Below are positions 43,318 to 52,293 of a DNA stretch of 64,000 nt, piece by piece. The DNA is from Nocardioides kongjuensis (GTDB taxonomy: Bacteria > Actinomycetota > Actinomycetes > Propionibacteriales > Nocardioidaceae). The stretch spans positions 744,001 to 808,000 of the forward strand of contig NZ_JACCBF010000001.1 in assembly GCF_013409625.1 (NCBI RefSeq), in the 5' to 3' direction. The position numbers were made by a program, and so were the translations under genes. Every line of letters starts with the position of its first letter. Within the stretch, counting starts at the first letter, position 1. The notes beneath the pieces were generated by a model, which saw only the letters and a list, made by a program, of their open reading frames with translations, was not told the origin of the DNA and made no database searches.

Positions 43318-45393
43318 ATGGTCATGCTCCGCGACGCGACCGACGACGAGCGGCTCCGGCTCATCATCGAGGCGGTGCCGAGTGCGATGGTGCTCGTGGA
43401 CGCGAACGGCCGGATCGTCCTGGTCAACTCCGAGGCCGAGCGGGCCTTCGGCTACTCCCGTGAGGAGCTGCTGGCCCTGGGCGTCGAGGACCTGATGCCG
43501 GAGCGGTTCCGGGCCAGGCACGGGCTCGAGCGGACGTCGTACGCCGTGCACCCGGATCGCCGTGCCATGGGCGTGGGCCGCGAGCTGTTCGGCCTGCGCC
43601 GCGACGGCACCGAGATGCCGATCGAGATCGGCCTGAACCCGATCACGGTGGGGGACGACCGCTACGTCCTCGCCTCCATCATCGACATCACCGAGCGGCT
43701 GCGCGGCCAGGAGGCACTCGTGGCCGCGCGGGAGGACGCGCTGCGGCGCTCGATCCTCGACACCATGCCGTTCAGCATCATCGCCACCGACGCGAGCGGC
43801 AGGATCGTCACCGCCAACCCGGCCGCGGCCGACCTGGTCGGCCGGGCACAGGACGAGCTGATCGGGCGCTCACTGGTCCAGATCGACGGCTCCCAGCGCC
43901 AGCTCTACCCCGACGGGACGCCGGTGCTGGCCCACGCGCTCGGAGACGAGGCGGAGTGGACCTACCGGCGCCGGGACGGCAGCGCGGTGCCGGTGCACGA
44001 GTGGATCGTGCCGCTGGCGCCCGAGGACGGTGCGCCGGGCGGCTTCCTGGTCGTCGCGTACGACATCACGCAGCGGATCGAGGCCCGCGAGCGCATCGAG
44101 CACATCGTCACCCACGACAGCCTGACCAACCTGCCCAACCGCTCGCTGCTCGTGCGCCACCTCGACCAGTCGCTGGAGCGGGCCGAGCGGGAGGGCACCG
44201 AGCTGGTCCTGGTCCTGATCGACCTCGACCAGTTCAAGCGCATCAACGACTCGCTGGGCCACCACATCGGTGACGAGCTGCTCATCGTCGTGGCCGAGCG
44301 GCTCCTGGCGTGGACCAGGGCCGACGACCTCGTCGCCCGACTGGGGGGTGACGAGTTCGTGCTGGTGCTGGAGGACCTGGTCCCCGGTGCCGACCTGGAC
44401 CGCCGGCTCCAGGAGCTGATGGCCGACGTGCTCGCGCCGGTCGTCGTGCACGGCTACGAGCTCGCGGTCACGGCCAGTGTCGGAGGGACGCGCTGCCCTG
44501 CCGACGGCCGTGACCCGGGCACGCTGCTGAAGAACGTCGACATCGCGATGTACCAGGCCAAGGCGGCGGGGCGCAACGAGATCCGCTGGTTCGAGCCCGC
44601 GATGCTCGAGGAGAACAACGACCGGCTCGCCCTGTCGGCCGCACTGCGCCAGGCGCTCGACCAGGACGAGCTCTCCCTCGTCTACCAGCCGCAGGTCGAC
44701 CTGCTGACCGGCGAGGTGGTCGGCGTCGAGGCGCTCGCCCGCTGGACCAGCCCGAGCCTCGGCCCGGTCCCGCCCGACCGGTTCATCCCGGTCGCGGAGG
44801 ACGGCGGCATGATCGCCCAGCTCGGCGGCTGGGTCCTCTCGACGGCCTGTACGGCGCTCGCCCGGGTCCAGGAGCAGGTCGGCCGCCCGCTGCGCCTCGC
44901 GGTCAACGTGTCACCGCGCCAGCTGCGGGGGCGCGCCTGGCTGGATGAGATCGCCGAGGCCATCGAGGTGGCCGGCATCCAGCCCTCGCAGCTGGAGGTC
45001 GAGATCACCGAGGGCCTCCTCATCGAGGACCACGGCGACGTCGTCGCGATGCTCGAGTCGCTGCGCTCGCTCGGCGTCTCGATCGTCGTCGACGACTTCG
45101 GCCGCGGCTACAGCAGCCTCGCCTACCTGACCCGGTTCCCGATCGACAAGCTCAAGATCGACCGCTCCTTCGTCCAGGAGATCAGCACCGCGGAGAACGC
45201 CGCCATCGTCGACGCGATCATCGTGATGGCCCACGCCCTCGGGATGACGGTGGTCGCCGAGGGGGTCGAGACGCCGGCGCAGGAGCAGTACCTGCGCGAG
45301 CGCGGGTGCGACGAGGTGCAGGGCTACCTGTACAGCCCCGGTGTCCCGGCCGGGTCGCTGGAGATGGTGACCCGGGCCCTGTCGCGTCAGTAG
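43318..45393 (+). CDS. PAS-PAS-GGDEF-EAL protein (c-di-GMP metabolism)
   Basis: 691 residues, no membrane segments. PAS 1 (about 12-130, IIEAVPSAMVLVDANGRIVL), PAS 2 (about 140-265, ILDTMPFSIIATDASGRIV), GGDEF (DSLTNLPNRSLL, LGGDEFVLVLE intact, with I-site R-A-D-D five residues upstream) and EAL (GVEALARW, EITEGLL, VDDFGRGYSSL, LKIDRSF, AEGVET, QGYLYS). Both catalytic sets look complete. The ATG at 43318 has no clear ribosome-binding site; ATG 43324 is an alternative. By position it may supply or remove c-di-GMP for the divergent polysaccharide synthase. Its end overlaps the acyl-CoA dehydrogenase gene by 7 nt. Confidence 0.92.
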   Translation: MVMLRDATDDERLRLIIEAVPSAMVLVDANGRIVLVNSEAERAFGYSREELLALGVEDLMPERFRARHGLERTSYAVHPDRRAMGVGRELFGLRRDGTEMPIEIGLNPITVGDDRYVLASIIDITERLRGQEALVAAREDALRRSILDTMPFSIIATDASGRIVTANPAAADLVGRAQDELIGRSLVQIDGSQRQLYPDGTPVLAHALGDEAEWTYRRRDGSAVPVHEWIVPLAPEDGAPGGFLVVAYDITQRIEARERIEHIVTHDSLTNLPNRSLLVRHLDQSLERAEREGTELVLVLIDLDQFKRINDSLGHHIGDELLIVVAERLLAWTRADDLVARLGGDEFVLVLEDLVPGADLDRRLQELMADVLAPVVVHGYELAVTASVGGTRCPADGRDPGTLLKNVDIAMYQAKAAGRNEIRWFEPAMLEENNDRLALSAALRQALDQDELSLVYQPQVDLLTGEVVGVEALARWTSPSLGPVPPDRFIPVAEDGGMIAQLGGWVLSTACTALARVQEQVGRPLRLAVNVSPRQLRGRAWLDEIAEAIEVAGIQPSQLEVEITEGLLIEDHGDVVAMLESLRSLGVSIVVDDFGRGYSSLAYLTRFPIDKLKIDRSFVQEISTAENAAIVDAIIVMAHALGMTVVAEGVETPAQEQYLRERGCDEVQGYLYSPGVPAGSLEMVTRALSRQ

Positions 45394-46577
45394 GACCGGG
45401 GGAGCCCCAGCATCTGGGTGCCGATGTGGGCGAGCACCAGCTCCTCGGCGACGGGGATGTTCTTGGCGATCCGGGCGTCGCGGAAGATCCGCTCGACCGG
45501 GTACTCCTTGGAGTACGCCATCCCGCCGAGGGTCTGGAAGGCCTGGTTGGCGGCCTCCCAGCCGACCTGGGCGCCGGTGAGCTTGGCGACGTTGGCCTCG
45601 TTGCCGCAGGGCCGGCCCTGGTCGAAGAGCCAGGCGGCGTGGTAGGTCATCAGCCGGCCGAGCTCGGCCTTGGCCTTGATCTGGGCGAGCGGGAACTGCA
45701 GGCCCTGGTTGGCGCCGATCGGGCGCCCGAACACCTCGCGCGTCCGGGCGTAGTCGCAGGCGATCTGCAAGGCGGCGTCCGCCGTGCCGATGCCGCCGGA
45801 GGCAGCGAGGATCCGCTCGGGGTTGAGCACGTCCCAGAGCACGGCGAAGCCGGCGTCGACCTCGCCGATCACGTGGGCGGCCGGCACCCGGACGTCGTCG
45901 AGGAAGACCTGGCTGGAGTGCAGGATGTTGCTGCCCATCTTGGGGATGGGCGTGTAGGACAGCGTGCCCTCGGCCCGTGCCTGCGCGACGTCGACGAGGA
46001 AGAGCGTGAAGCCGGCCGTGCGGGGCAGCCCGCGCTCGCGGGTCTCCGCGGCCGGGATGGTGCGGGTGACGGCGACCATCCAGTCGGCGTTCTCGACGTT
46101 GGAGATCCAGGTCTTCTGGCCCTTGATGACGAACTCGTCGCCGTCGCGGCGGGCGGCGGTCCTGATCTCGATCGCGTTGCTGCCGGCGTCGGGCTCGGTG
46201 AGGGCGAGGCAGAACTGCACCGATCCGTCCGCCAGGCCGGGCAGGATCCGCTGCTTCTGCTCGTCGGTGCCGTGCCGGGTCAGCGTCATCGCGCCGAACC
46301 CGGGCGTGGTGACGTAGAAGAACGTGCCGGCGACGCCGCCGGAGGCGCACAGCGTCATGTTGGCGACAGCCAGCTCGAGCAGGCCCTGCCCGCCGCCGCC
46401 GTACTCCTCGGGCACGCACAGGCCGAACCAGCCGCCGTTGCCGAGGTCGTCGAAGACCTCCTGCGGGAAGCGGTGCTCCTCCTCGCAGCGCGACCAGTAG
46501 GCGTGGTCGTAGCGCGCGGCGACGGCCGCGACGCCCTCGCGGACGGCGAGGGCGCTCTCGGGCAGGTCGAAGTCCAT
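45387..46577 (-). CDS. Acyl-CoA dehydrogenase family protein
   Basis: 396 residues from ATG 46577, preceded by GAAGGAG. FAD-dependent dehydrogenase fold: MDFDLPESALAVREGVAAVA, CLALTEPDAGSNAIEIRTAA, GQKTWISN, ASGGIGTADAALQIACDYA and LGGMAYSKEYPVERIFRDAR. After RDARI the usual Y-E-G-T loop with the catalytic Glu of many members is replaced by AKNIPVAEEL, so the base lies elsewhere (as in the IVD/LCAD subgroups) or the activity has changed. The MpaB-type oxygenase gene is 16 nt upstream and probably co-transcribed. Confidence 0.9.
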   Translation of the reverse strand: MDFDLPESALAVREGVAAVAARYDHAYWSRCEEEHRFPQEVFDDLGNGGWFGLCVPEEYGGGGQGLLELAVANMTLCASGGVAGTFFYVTTPGFGAMTLTRHGTDEQKQRILPGLADGSVQFCLALTEPDAGSNAIEIRTAARRDGDEFVIKGQKTWISNVENADWMVAVTRTIPAAETRERGLPRTAGFTLFLVDVAQARAEGTLSYTPIPKMGSNILHSSQVFLDDVRVPAAHVIGEVDAGFAVLWDVLNPERILAASGGIGTADAALQIACDYARTREVFGRPIGANQGLQFPLAQIKAKAELGRLMTYHAAWLFDQGRPCGNEANVAKLTGAQVGWEAANQAFQTLGGMAYSKEYPVERIFRDARIAKNIPVAEELVLAHIGTQMLGLPRSY

Positions 46578-46593
46578 GGTTCTCCTTCGCGGG

Positions 46594-47448
46594 TCACACG
46601 AGCGGGCGGCGGAACCGGCGGCGCAGGCGCATGTCGGCCAGCCACAGGTTGAACGGGAAGCTCCGCAGCACGCGGGGCAGTCGGCGCTCGACGGCACCGA
46701 GCGTGCGCAGCAGCCGGTCGAAGCGGCGTTGCTGGCGCGCGGTCCACGGCAACCCCATCGCGTCGCGGAACAGCGGCGGCAGGAAGCCGGTGGTCACGAA
46801 CAGCACGAACGGCGCGAGCAGGCGCAACGGCGGGGGGAAGTTCTGCAGCCGGGTCAGCGAGAGGAGGTACGACGCCACCGCCGGATCGATGGCGACCTCG
46901 GCCTCCGCCTCCTGCCAGTAGCGCCGGAAGGCGGCCCGGTCGGGCGGCCACGCGTCGGCTGGCATCTGCAAGGTGGTGCCGAACCGGGCGCAGTGGGCGT
47001 AGAGCGCGTCCGCCTCGGCGTCGGGGAGCGGGCCGTGCATCTTCTCGATCATGTCGACCGTGCCGTGGTAGAGGCAGGCAGCGACCCAGGTCTGCAGCCG
47101 CGGGTCCATCGCGCGGTACTGCACCTTCTCGCCGGGCCGCGACACGACCTGCGCGTGCTGGCGGTTGACCTCCTTGCGGAAGGCGGCCCGGTCCTCGTCG
47201 GTGCCGAGCAGCGCGACGGCGAGGTAGGTGAACGTGGTCCGGCCGCGCTTGAACGGCCGCTTGGTGGCGGCGCCGTCGTGGACCCGGCTGTTCATCACGC
47301 CGTACCCGACGCCGGGCCAGCTCAGCTGCATGATCACGTTGGCCGGGCCGGCGAGGTGGGCGCCGATCCCGGAGACGTGGTCGCGCATGTCGAAGCCGGC
47401 AGGCACGGGCAGGTCGCGGACCTTCGGAACCGGGGAGCTGGTCGCCAT
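46594..47448 (-). CDS. MpaB/DUF2236 family oxygenase-like protein
   Basis: 284 residues from ATG 47448. The DUF2236 family (latex-clearing protein Lcp, MpaB) is indicated by GAHLAGPANVIMQLSWPGVG, RTTFTYLAVALLGTDEDRAAF and MDPRLQTWVAACLYHGTVDM (heme-region His). The family contains b-type heme oxygenases, but the substrate is not known for this branch. TAGCGT at 47461-47456 (minus) with TTGGCA at 47484-47479 and 17-nt spacing forms a good promoter whose -35 lies inside the TetR-like operator. It is divergent from that TetR regulator. Confidence 0.85.
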   Translation of the reverse strand: MATSSPVPKVRDLPVPAGFDMRDHVSGIGAHLAGPANVIMQLSWPGVGYGVMNSRVHDGAATKRPFKRGRTTFTYLAVALLGTDEDRAAFRKEVNRQHAQVVSRPGEKVQYRAMDPRLQTWVAACLYHGTVDMIEKMHGPLPDAEADALYAHCARFGTTLQMPADAWPPDRAAFRRYWQEAEAEVAIDPAVASYLLSLTRLQNFPPPLRLLAPFVLFVTTGFLPPLFRDAMGLPWTARQQRRFDRLLRTLGAVERRLPRVLRSFPFNLWLADMRLRRRFRRPLV

Positions 47449-47469
47449 GGCGGCAACGCTAGCCTTTTG

Positions 47470-47484
47470 TTGGCAGAGTGCCAA
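47470..47484. promoter_or_regulatory. TetR-type operator between MpaB and TetR genes
   Basis: TTGGCA-GAG-TGCCAA is a perfect inverted repeat in the 51-bp divergent gap. One arm is the -35 of the MpaB promoter, and the site ends 3 bp before the TetR -10. It is well placed to repress both genes. Confidence 0.65.
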
Positions 47485-47487
47485 TAG

Positions 47488-47493
47488 TAGGTT
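47488..47493 (+). promoter_or_regulatory. Leaderless -10 element (TAGGTT) for the TetR gene
   Basis: TAGGTT lies at -12 to -7 from ATG 47500, directly next to the palindromic operator. Confidence 0.55.
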
Positions 47494-47499
47494 GGGGCC

Positions 47500-48096
47500 A
47501 TGACCGAGACGGCCCGACGCCAGCGCCTCGCCCCCGACGAGCGGCGCGAGCAGATCCTGGTGGCGGCCGAGCGGCTGTTCGCCGCACAGTCGTACGCCGA
47601 GGTGTCGACCACCCGGATCGCCCACGAGGCGGGCGTCGCGCGCGGCCTGCTCAACCACTACTTCGGCGACAAGCGGACCCTCTACCTGGAGGTCGTACGA
47701 CGCGCGTCGCTGCTCCCGACCCTCGAGGACGTCCCGCTGCCCACGGGCTCGCTGACCGAGCGCGTCGACGCGGCCGTCCACTGGTTCCTCGGCTCGATCA
47801 CGCCCGAGCGGGCGACGTACCTGACCGTCCGTGCGGCCGAGGGCGTGGGGGAGGACGCCGAGGTCCGCGCGATCCTCGACCAGGCGCAAACCCTGGCGGC
47901 GGGCCGGGTGCTGGAGATGGTCGGCGGTGACCCGCAGGACCTGGCTGCGCGGGCCGTGGTGCGCTCCTTCGGGGAGCTGGCGCGGGGCGCGATCAGGGAG
48001 TGGTCGAGGGAGGCGACGCTCAGCCGCGAGCAGGCCCACCTGCTGCTGCGCGAGGCGCTCCTGGCCATCGTGCGCCGCGTGCTTCCCGGTCTCTGA
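47500..48096 (+). CDS. TetR/AcrR family transcriptional regulator
   Basis: 198 residues. N-terminal TetR HTH (EQILVAAERLFAAQSYAEVS TTRIAHEAGVARGLLNHYFGD KRTLYLEV) and an all-helical ligand domain. The RGLLNHYFGDK recognition region is typical. Divergent from the MpaB-acyl-CoA dehydrogenase pair, sharing a perfect palindrome, so it probably represses that lipid-type pathway and itself. The last 77 bp are antisense to the end of the GGDEF gene. Confidence 0.93.
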   Translation: MTETARRQRLAPDERREQILVAAERLFAAQSYAEVSTTRIAHEAGVARGLLNHYFGDKRTLYLEVVRRASLLPTLEDVPLPTGSLTERVDAAVHWFLGSITPERATYLTVRAAEGVGEDAEVRAILDQAQTLAAGRVLEMVGGDPQDLAARAVVRSFGELARGAIREWSREATLSREQAHLLLREALLAIVRRVLPGL

Positions 48097-49468
48097 GCCC
48101 GGCGCCGCCGGCGGGCTTGGCGTCGTACATCGCGCGGTCGGCGGCCGCGAGCAGCGAGCGGGGCGTGCTGGTGCGCTCGGAGACGGCGGCGCCCACGCTG
48201 GCCGTGATCCGGTCGTACGGCGCGTCCGAGGCCTGGCCGTAGGGGAGCGCGACCCGCTTGCGGACCCGCTCGGCGCACAGCTCCAGCTCGGCCGGGTCGC
48301 CCAGCCCGGGGCAGAGCACGACGAACTCGTCGCCCCCGAGCCGGGCCACGGTGTCGCCGGGGCGGGCCACCTCGGTCAGCCGGCGGGCGATCTCGACCAG
48401 CAGCAGGTCGCCCTCGTCGTGGCCCCAGGCGTCGTTGACCAGCTTGAACCCGTCGAGGTCGAGGAGCAGCACGCCGACCGTCTCCGGCGGGTCGCGGCGC
48501 AGGAGCTCCTCGAGCCGCTGGTTGAGCAGTGTCCGGTTGGCCAGCCCGGTCAGCGGGTCGCGCAGGGCGAGGTCGCGCAGCTCGGCGATCAGCTCGTTGC
48601 GCGAGTCCCGGAACAGGGCCAGGGTCAGCACGGCGAGGGTGACGCTGCCGACCATGCCCTGGGCGAGCAGCGCCTGACGCTCCGGGGGCAGGTCCTGCAG
48701 CACCCCGTGGTCGAGGAGGGTGCCGGTCAGGATCGCCAGGCCGGCGCCCGCCGCGAAGAGCGTGCTGGTGGTGGTCGTGTAGCGCAGCGAGACCCACAGC
48801 GCCGGGAGCATCACGGCGAAGGCGGTCGGGTTCCCGGGGTTGACCCAGAACACCCGGACGAACACGAGGACCACCACGCTCGCGCAGGCGACGGTCTCGA
48901 CGACGCGCGCGGTCGTGAAGTGCGGCCGGCGCCACTGGGCGTCGCGCAGGCGCAGGACGACCACCAGGCCGACGAGAGCGGTGACTCCGTTGCGGACGGC
49001 GAACAGGGCGAACGTCTCGAGGAGGTCGTGGTGGCCCTGCTGGGCGAAGAAGGCTGTCGCGAGCGCGGCTGCGCAGACCGTTCCCGCCGCCACGGCGGCC
49101 GTCACCCGGCCGAGGTCGGCGGGGTCGCGCAGGACCGCGGGGCGACCGCCGTACCCGAGGGCCGTGGCCGCGACCGCAGCCAGGACGAGGTTCACGCCGG
49201 TGAACCAGGCCGACAGGCCGACCGGCGCGCCGGTCGTCAGGTTGACGCCGAAGGTCAGTGCCGCGAGGCCGGACCAGTGGAGCGCCGCCTGCACGCGCGG
49301 GAGGTCGCGTGCATGCAGCCCCCACAGGACGGCGACCGCGGCCGCGGGCCACACGAGCGACACCTCGCTGCCGTCGACCCGGCTCGCCCGGCCGGCGAGG
49401 ATGGCCAGGGCGTACGCCACCGCGAACCCGACCCCGGGCAGCACGGCCCGGAAGACGCGTCGTGCCAC
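48020..49468 (-). CDS. Membrane-bound diguanylate cyclase (MASE1-like + GGDEF)
   Basis: 482 residues. I chose GTG 49468 because AGGGGAG sits about 8 nt upstream; an ATG 42 bases earlier lacks a site. About eight membrane segments in residues 1-290 with VDGSEVSLVWPAAAVAVLWG and VNLTTGAPV resemble the MASE1 sensor domain. GGDEF domain from DPLTGLANRTLLNQ, signature RLGGDEFVVL intact, I-site R-P-G-D present; no EAL. So it is a c-di-GMP synthase with feedback inhibition. The 3' end overlaps the TetR gene by 77 bp on the opposite strand. Confidence 0.9.
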   Translation of the reverse strand: MARRVFRAVLPGVGFAVAYALAILAGRASRVDGSEVSLVWPAAAVAVLWGLHARDLPRVQAALHWSGLAALTFGVNLTTGAPVGLSAWFTGVNLVLAAVAATALGYGGRPAVLRDPADLGRVTAAVAAGTVCAAALATAFFAQQGHHDLLETFALFAVRNGVTALVGLVVVLRLRDAQWRRPHFTTARVVETVACASVVVLVFVRVFWVNPGNPTAFAVMLPALWVSLRYTTTTSTLFAAGAGLAILTGTLLDHGVLQDLPPERQALLAQGMVGSVTLAVLTLALFRDSRNELIAELRDLALRDPLTGLANRTLLNQRLEELLRRDPPETVGVLLLDLDGFKLVNDAWGHDEGDLLLVEIARRLTEVARPGDTVARLGGDEFVVLCPGLGDPAELELCAERVRKRVALPYGQASDAPYDRITASVGAAVSERTSTPRSLLAAADRAMYDAKPAGGAGLRDREARGARWPGAPRAAAGGPARG

Positions 49469-49574
49469 GGCTCGTGCTCCCCTCTCATCGACTGCGCTCA
49501 CGGGGCACATCGGCAGGGGGTACGACGACCGAAGCAGTCTGGTGAGGCCCGTGCGACGAGAGGGACCGGGGTCC

Positions 49575-50957
49575 TCAGCACTCGATGACGTTGACGGCCA
49601 GGCCGCCGCGCGAGGTCTCCTTGTACTTGGTCTTCATGTCGCGACCCGTCTCCCGCATCGTCTTGAGCGCCTTGTCGAGGCTGACCTTGTGCGAGCCGGT
49701 GCCGTGGATGGCCAGCCGGGCCGCGTTGATCGCCTTCACCGAGGCGATCGCGTTGCGCTCGATGCACGGGATCTGGACCAGACCGCCGACCGGGTCGCAG
49801 GTCAGGCCGAGGTTGTGCTCGATGCCGATCTCGGCGGCGTTCTCGACCTGCTCCGGGGAGCCGCCGAGGACCTCGCACAACGCTCCGGCCGCCATCGCGC
49901 AGGCCGAGCCGACCTCGCCCTGGCAGCCCACCTCCGCGCCCGAGATGGAGGCGTTCATCTTGGCGAGGATGCCGATCGCCGCGCCGGTCAGCAGGAACCG
50001 GACGATGCCGTCGTCGACCTGCTCCCGGGGCAGGTCCTTGGCGACGAAGCGCACCCAGTAGTGCAGCACCGCCGGCACGATGCCGGCCGCGCCGTTGGTG
50101 GGCGCGGTGACGATCCGGCCCCCGGACGCGTTCTGCTCGTTGACGGCCAGCGCGAACAGGTTGACCCAGTCGATGACGTCGAGCGGGTCGTCGCTCCCGG
50201 TCGCGCAGAGCGTGGCGTAGAGCTCCGGGGCGCGTCGCGGCACCTTGAGCCCACCGGGCAGGACGCCCTCACGGTGGCAGCCCTCCTCGACGCACGCCGC
50301 CATCACCCGCCAGATCTCGAGCAGGCCCTCTCGCACCTGTGCCTCGCTGCGCCAGGTCAGCTCGTTGGCGAGCATGACGTCGGAGACGCTCATCCCGGCC
50401 GCCCGGCAGGCAGCGAGCAGCTCGCCGCCGGTCGTGAACGGGTGCGGCAGCACCGTGTCGTCCACGACCACCCGGTCGGCACCCACCTGCGTGTCGTCGA
50501 CCACGAAGCCGCCGCCCACGGAGTAGTAGGTGCGGGCGCGCAGCTCGGCCCCGTCGGCGTCGTACGCCGTGAACACCATGCCGTTGGGGTGCGCCGGCAG
50601 CGACTGGCGCCGGTGCATGACGACGTCGTCGGCCTCGAAGGCGATGACCTGCTCGCCGGCGAGCCGGAGCTGCTCGCGCTCGAGGATGGCCGCCACCCGG
50701 GCGTCGTAGGTCGCCGTGTCGGTGGTCGCCGGGTCGTCACCCTCGAGCCCGAGGATGACGGCCTTGACCGAGCCGTGCCCGTGGCCGGTCGCGCCGAGCG
50801 AGCCGAACAGCTCGGCCCGCACGCGCGCGACGCGCGGCAGCTCCCCGTCGGCCGCGAGGCCGGCGGCGAAGGTGTGCGCCGCGCGCATCGGGCCGACCGT
50901 GTGCGAGGACGACGGCCCGATGCCGATCGAGTAGAGATCGAAGACGCTCAGCGCCAT
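49575..50957 (-). CDS. sdaA: L-serine ammonia-lyase (iron-sulfur type)
   Basis: 460 residues, single-chain SdaA. N-terminal beta domain ([31 protein letters not shown]) and C-terminal alpha domain with the 4Fe-4S cysteines in [19 protein letters not shown] and [17 protein letters not shown]. It deaminates serine to pyruvate and ammonia. AGGAG precedes the ATG; the ATG shares one base with the lipA stop (TGATG). Last gene of the glycine-cleavage operon: serine made from glycine (via the one-carbon unit) can be drained to pyruvate here. Confidence 0.95.
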   Translation of the reverse strand: MALSVFDLYSIGIGPSSSHTVGPMRAAHTFAAGLAADGELPRVARVRAELFGSLGATGHGHGSVKAVILGLEGDDPATTDTATYDARVAAILEREQLRLAGEQVIAFEADDVVMHRRQSLPAHPNGMVFTAYDADGAELRARTYYSVGGGFVVDDTQVGADRVVVDDTVLPHPFTTGGELLAACRAAGMSVSDVMLANELTWRSEAQVREGLLEIWRVMAACVEEGCHREGVLPGGLKVPRRAPELYATLCATGSDDPLDVIDWVNLFALAVNEQNASGGRIVTAPTNGAAGIVPAVLHYWVRFVAKDLPREQVDDGIVRFLLTGAAIGILAKMNASISGAEVGCQGEVGSACAMAAGALCEVLGGSPEQVENAAEIGIEHNLGLTCDPVGGLVQIPCIERNAIASVKAINAARLAIHGTGSHKVSLDKALKTMRETGRDMKTKYKETSRGGLAVNVIEC

Positions 50958-51886
50958 CACTGGCTCCTGAGTTCCATGGCTCGACGGTACAACCGTCCTG
51001 CACGGTAGGACGAGCGCACGAGTGGTCCGGAGAGCACGCCGGCGAAGCCGATCTCCTCGGCCTCGGTGGCGAGCTCGACGAACTCCTCGGGCTTGACCCA
51101 TCGTTCGACGGGGTGGTGCCGCACGCTGGGGCGCAGGTACTGGGTGATGGTGACCAGCTCGCAGCCTGCGTCGTGGAGGTCGCGGAGGGCCTGGGAGACC
51201 TCGTCTCGGGTCTCGCCCATGCCGAGGATCAGGTTGGACTTGGTGACCAGTCCGAACGTGCGGGCCTGGGTGAGGACGTCGAGGGAGCGTTCGTAGCGGA
51301 ACGCGGGGCGGATCCGCTTGAAGATGCGTGGGACGGTCTCGACGTTGTGGGCCAGGACCTCGGGGCGGGACTCGAAGACCTCGGCGAGCAGGGAGGGGTC
51401 GCCGTTGAAGTCGGGGACCAGGTTCTCCACGCCGGTGTCGGGGTTGAGGTCGTGGATGGCGCGGACGGTCTCGGCGTAGAGCCAGGCGCCGCCGTCGGGC
51501 AGGTCGTCGCGGGCCACGCCGGTGATGGTGGCGTACTTGAGGCCCATGGTCTGCACGGACTCGGCGACGCGTCGGGGTTCGTCGCGGTCGAGGGGTTGGG
51601 GCTTGCCGGTGTCGATCTGGCAGAAGTCGCAGCGTCGGGTGCACTGGTCGCCGCCGATGAGGAAGGTGGCTTCCTTGTCCTCCCAGCACTCGAAGATGTT
51701 GGGGCAGCCGGCTTCCTCGCACACGGTGTGCAGGCCTTCGGACTGGACCAGCTTCTTCAGGCCGCGGTACTCGGGGCCCATCACCGCCTTGGTGCGGATC
51801 CACGAGGGCTTGCGCTCGATCGGGGTCTCCGCGTTGCGGACCTCCAGCCGGAGGAGCTTGCGCCCCTCCGGCACGACGGCCGTCAT
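50957..51886 (-). CDS. lipA: Lipoyl synthase
   Basis: 309 residues. Auxiliary cluster C-x4-C-x5-C in [13 protein letters not shown], radical-SAM cluster C-x3-C-x2-C in CTRRCDFC, and the C-terminal RSSY serine ligand are all present. It inserts sulfur into octanoyl groups on GcvH and other carrier domains. The ATG overlaps the gcvH stop (ATGA), so its synthesis is tied to its own substrate protein. lipB is not in this window, and this may be a second, glycine-inducible copy in the genome. Confidence 0.95.
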   Translation of the reverse strand: MTAVVPEGRKLLRLEVRNAETPIERKPSWIRTKAVMGPEYRGLKKLVQSEGLHTVCEEAGCPNIFECWEDKEATFLIGGDQCTRRCDFCQIDTGKPQPLDRDEPRRVAESVQTMGLKYATITGVARDDLPDGGAWLYAETVRAIHDLNPDTGVENLVPDFNGDPSLLAEVFESRPEVLAHNVETVPRIFKRIRPAFRYERSLDVLTQARTFGLVTKSNLILGMGETRDEVSQALRDLHDAGCELVTITQYLRPSVRHHPVERWVKPEEFVELATEAEEIGFAGVLSGPLVRSSYRAGRLYRRAMELRSQ

Positions 51887-52257
51887 GCCGAGGCGATCAG
51901 TGCGTCGTACGCCGCGGCGTCCATCAGCTCGCCGTTCGCGCTGACCTTGACGACGAACAGCCAGCCCTCGCCGAACGGGTCGCTGTTGACCAGGCTCGGG
52001 TCGGCGTCGACGGCCTCGTTGACCTCGACCACCTCGCCGGTGACGGGCGCGTAGAGGTCGCTGACCGACTTGGTCGACTCCAGCTCGCCGCAGGACTCGC
52101 CGGCGGTGACGGTGCTGCCGACGGCCGGCAGGTCGACGTAGACGACGTCGCCGAGGGCGTCCGCGGCGTACGCGGTGACGCCGACCTTGGCGTTGTCACC
52201 GTCGACGGCGATCCACTCGTGCTCGGCGGTGTACTGGAGGTTGGTGGGGTTGCTCAT
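51883..52257 (-). CDS. gcvH: Glycine cleavage system H protein
   Basis: 124 residues, normal size. The lipoyl-lysine lies in [19 protein letters not shown], with [25 protein letters not shown] before it. It shuttles the aminomethyl group between P, T and L proteins. GAGGAGAGACACC-type purine-rich sequence lies before the ATG. It sits 36 nt after gcvT. gcvP and lpd must lie elsewhere. Confidence 0.96.
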   Translation of the reverse strand: MSNPTNLQYTAEHEWIAVDGDNAKVGVTAYAADALGDVVYVDLPAVGSTVTAGESCGELESTKSVSDLYAPVTGEVVEVNEAVDADPSLVNSDPFGEGWLFVVKVSANGELMDAAAYDALIASA

Positions 52258-52293
52258 GGTGTCTCTCCTCGAAGTCGGTGGGGTGTCGCTGGG

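Noticed and set aside
49557..49577. Imperfect GAGGACC/GGTCCCTC hairpin after sdaA
   Set aside because: The loop is too short and the stem has a bulge; too weak to call a terminator.
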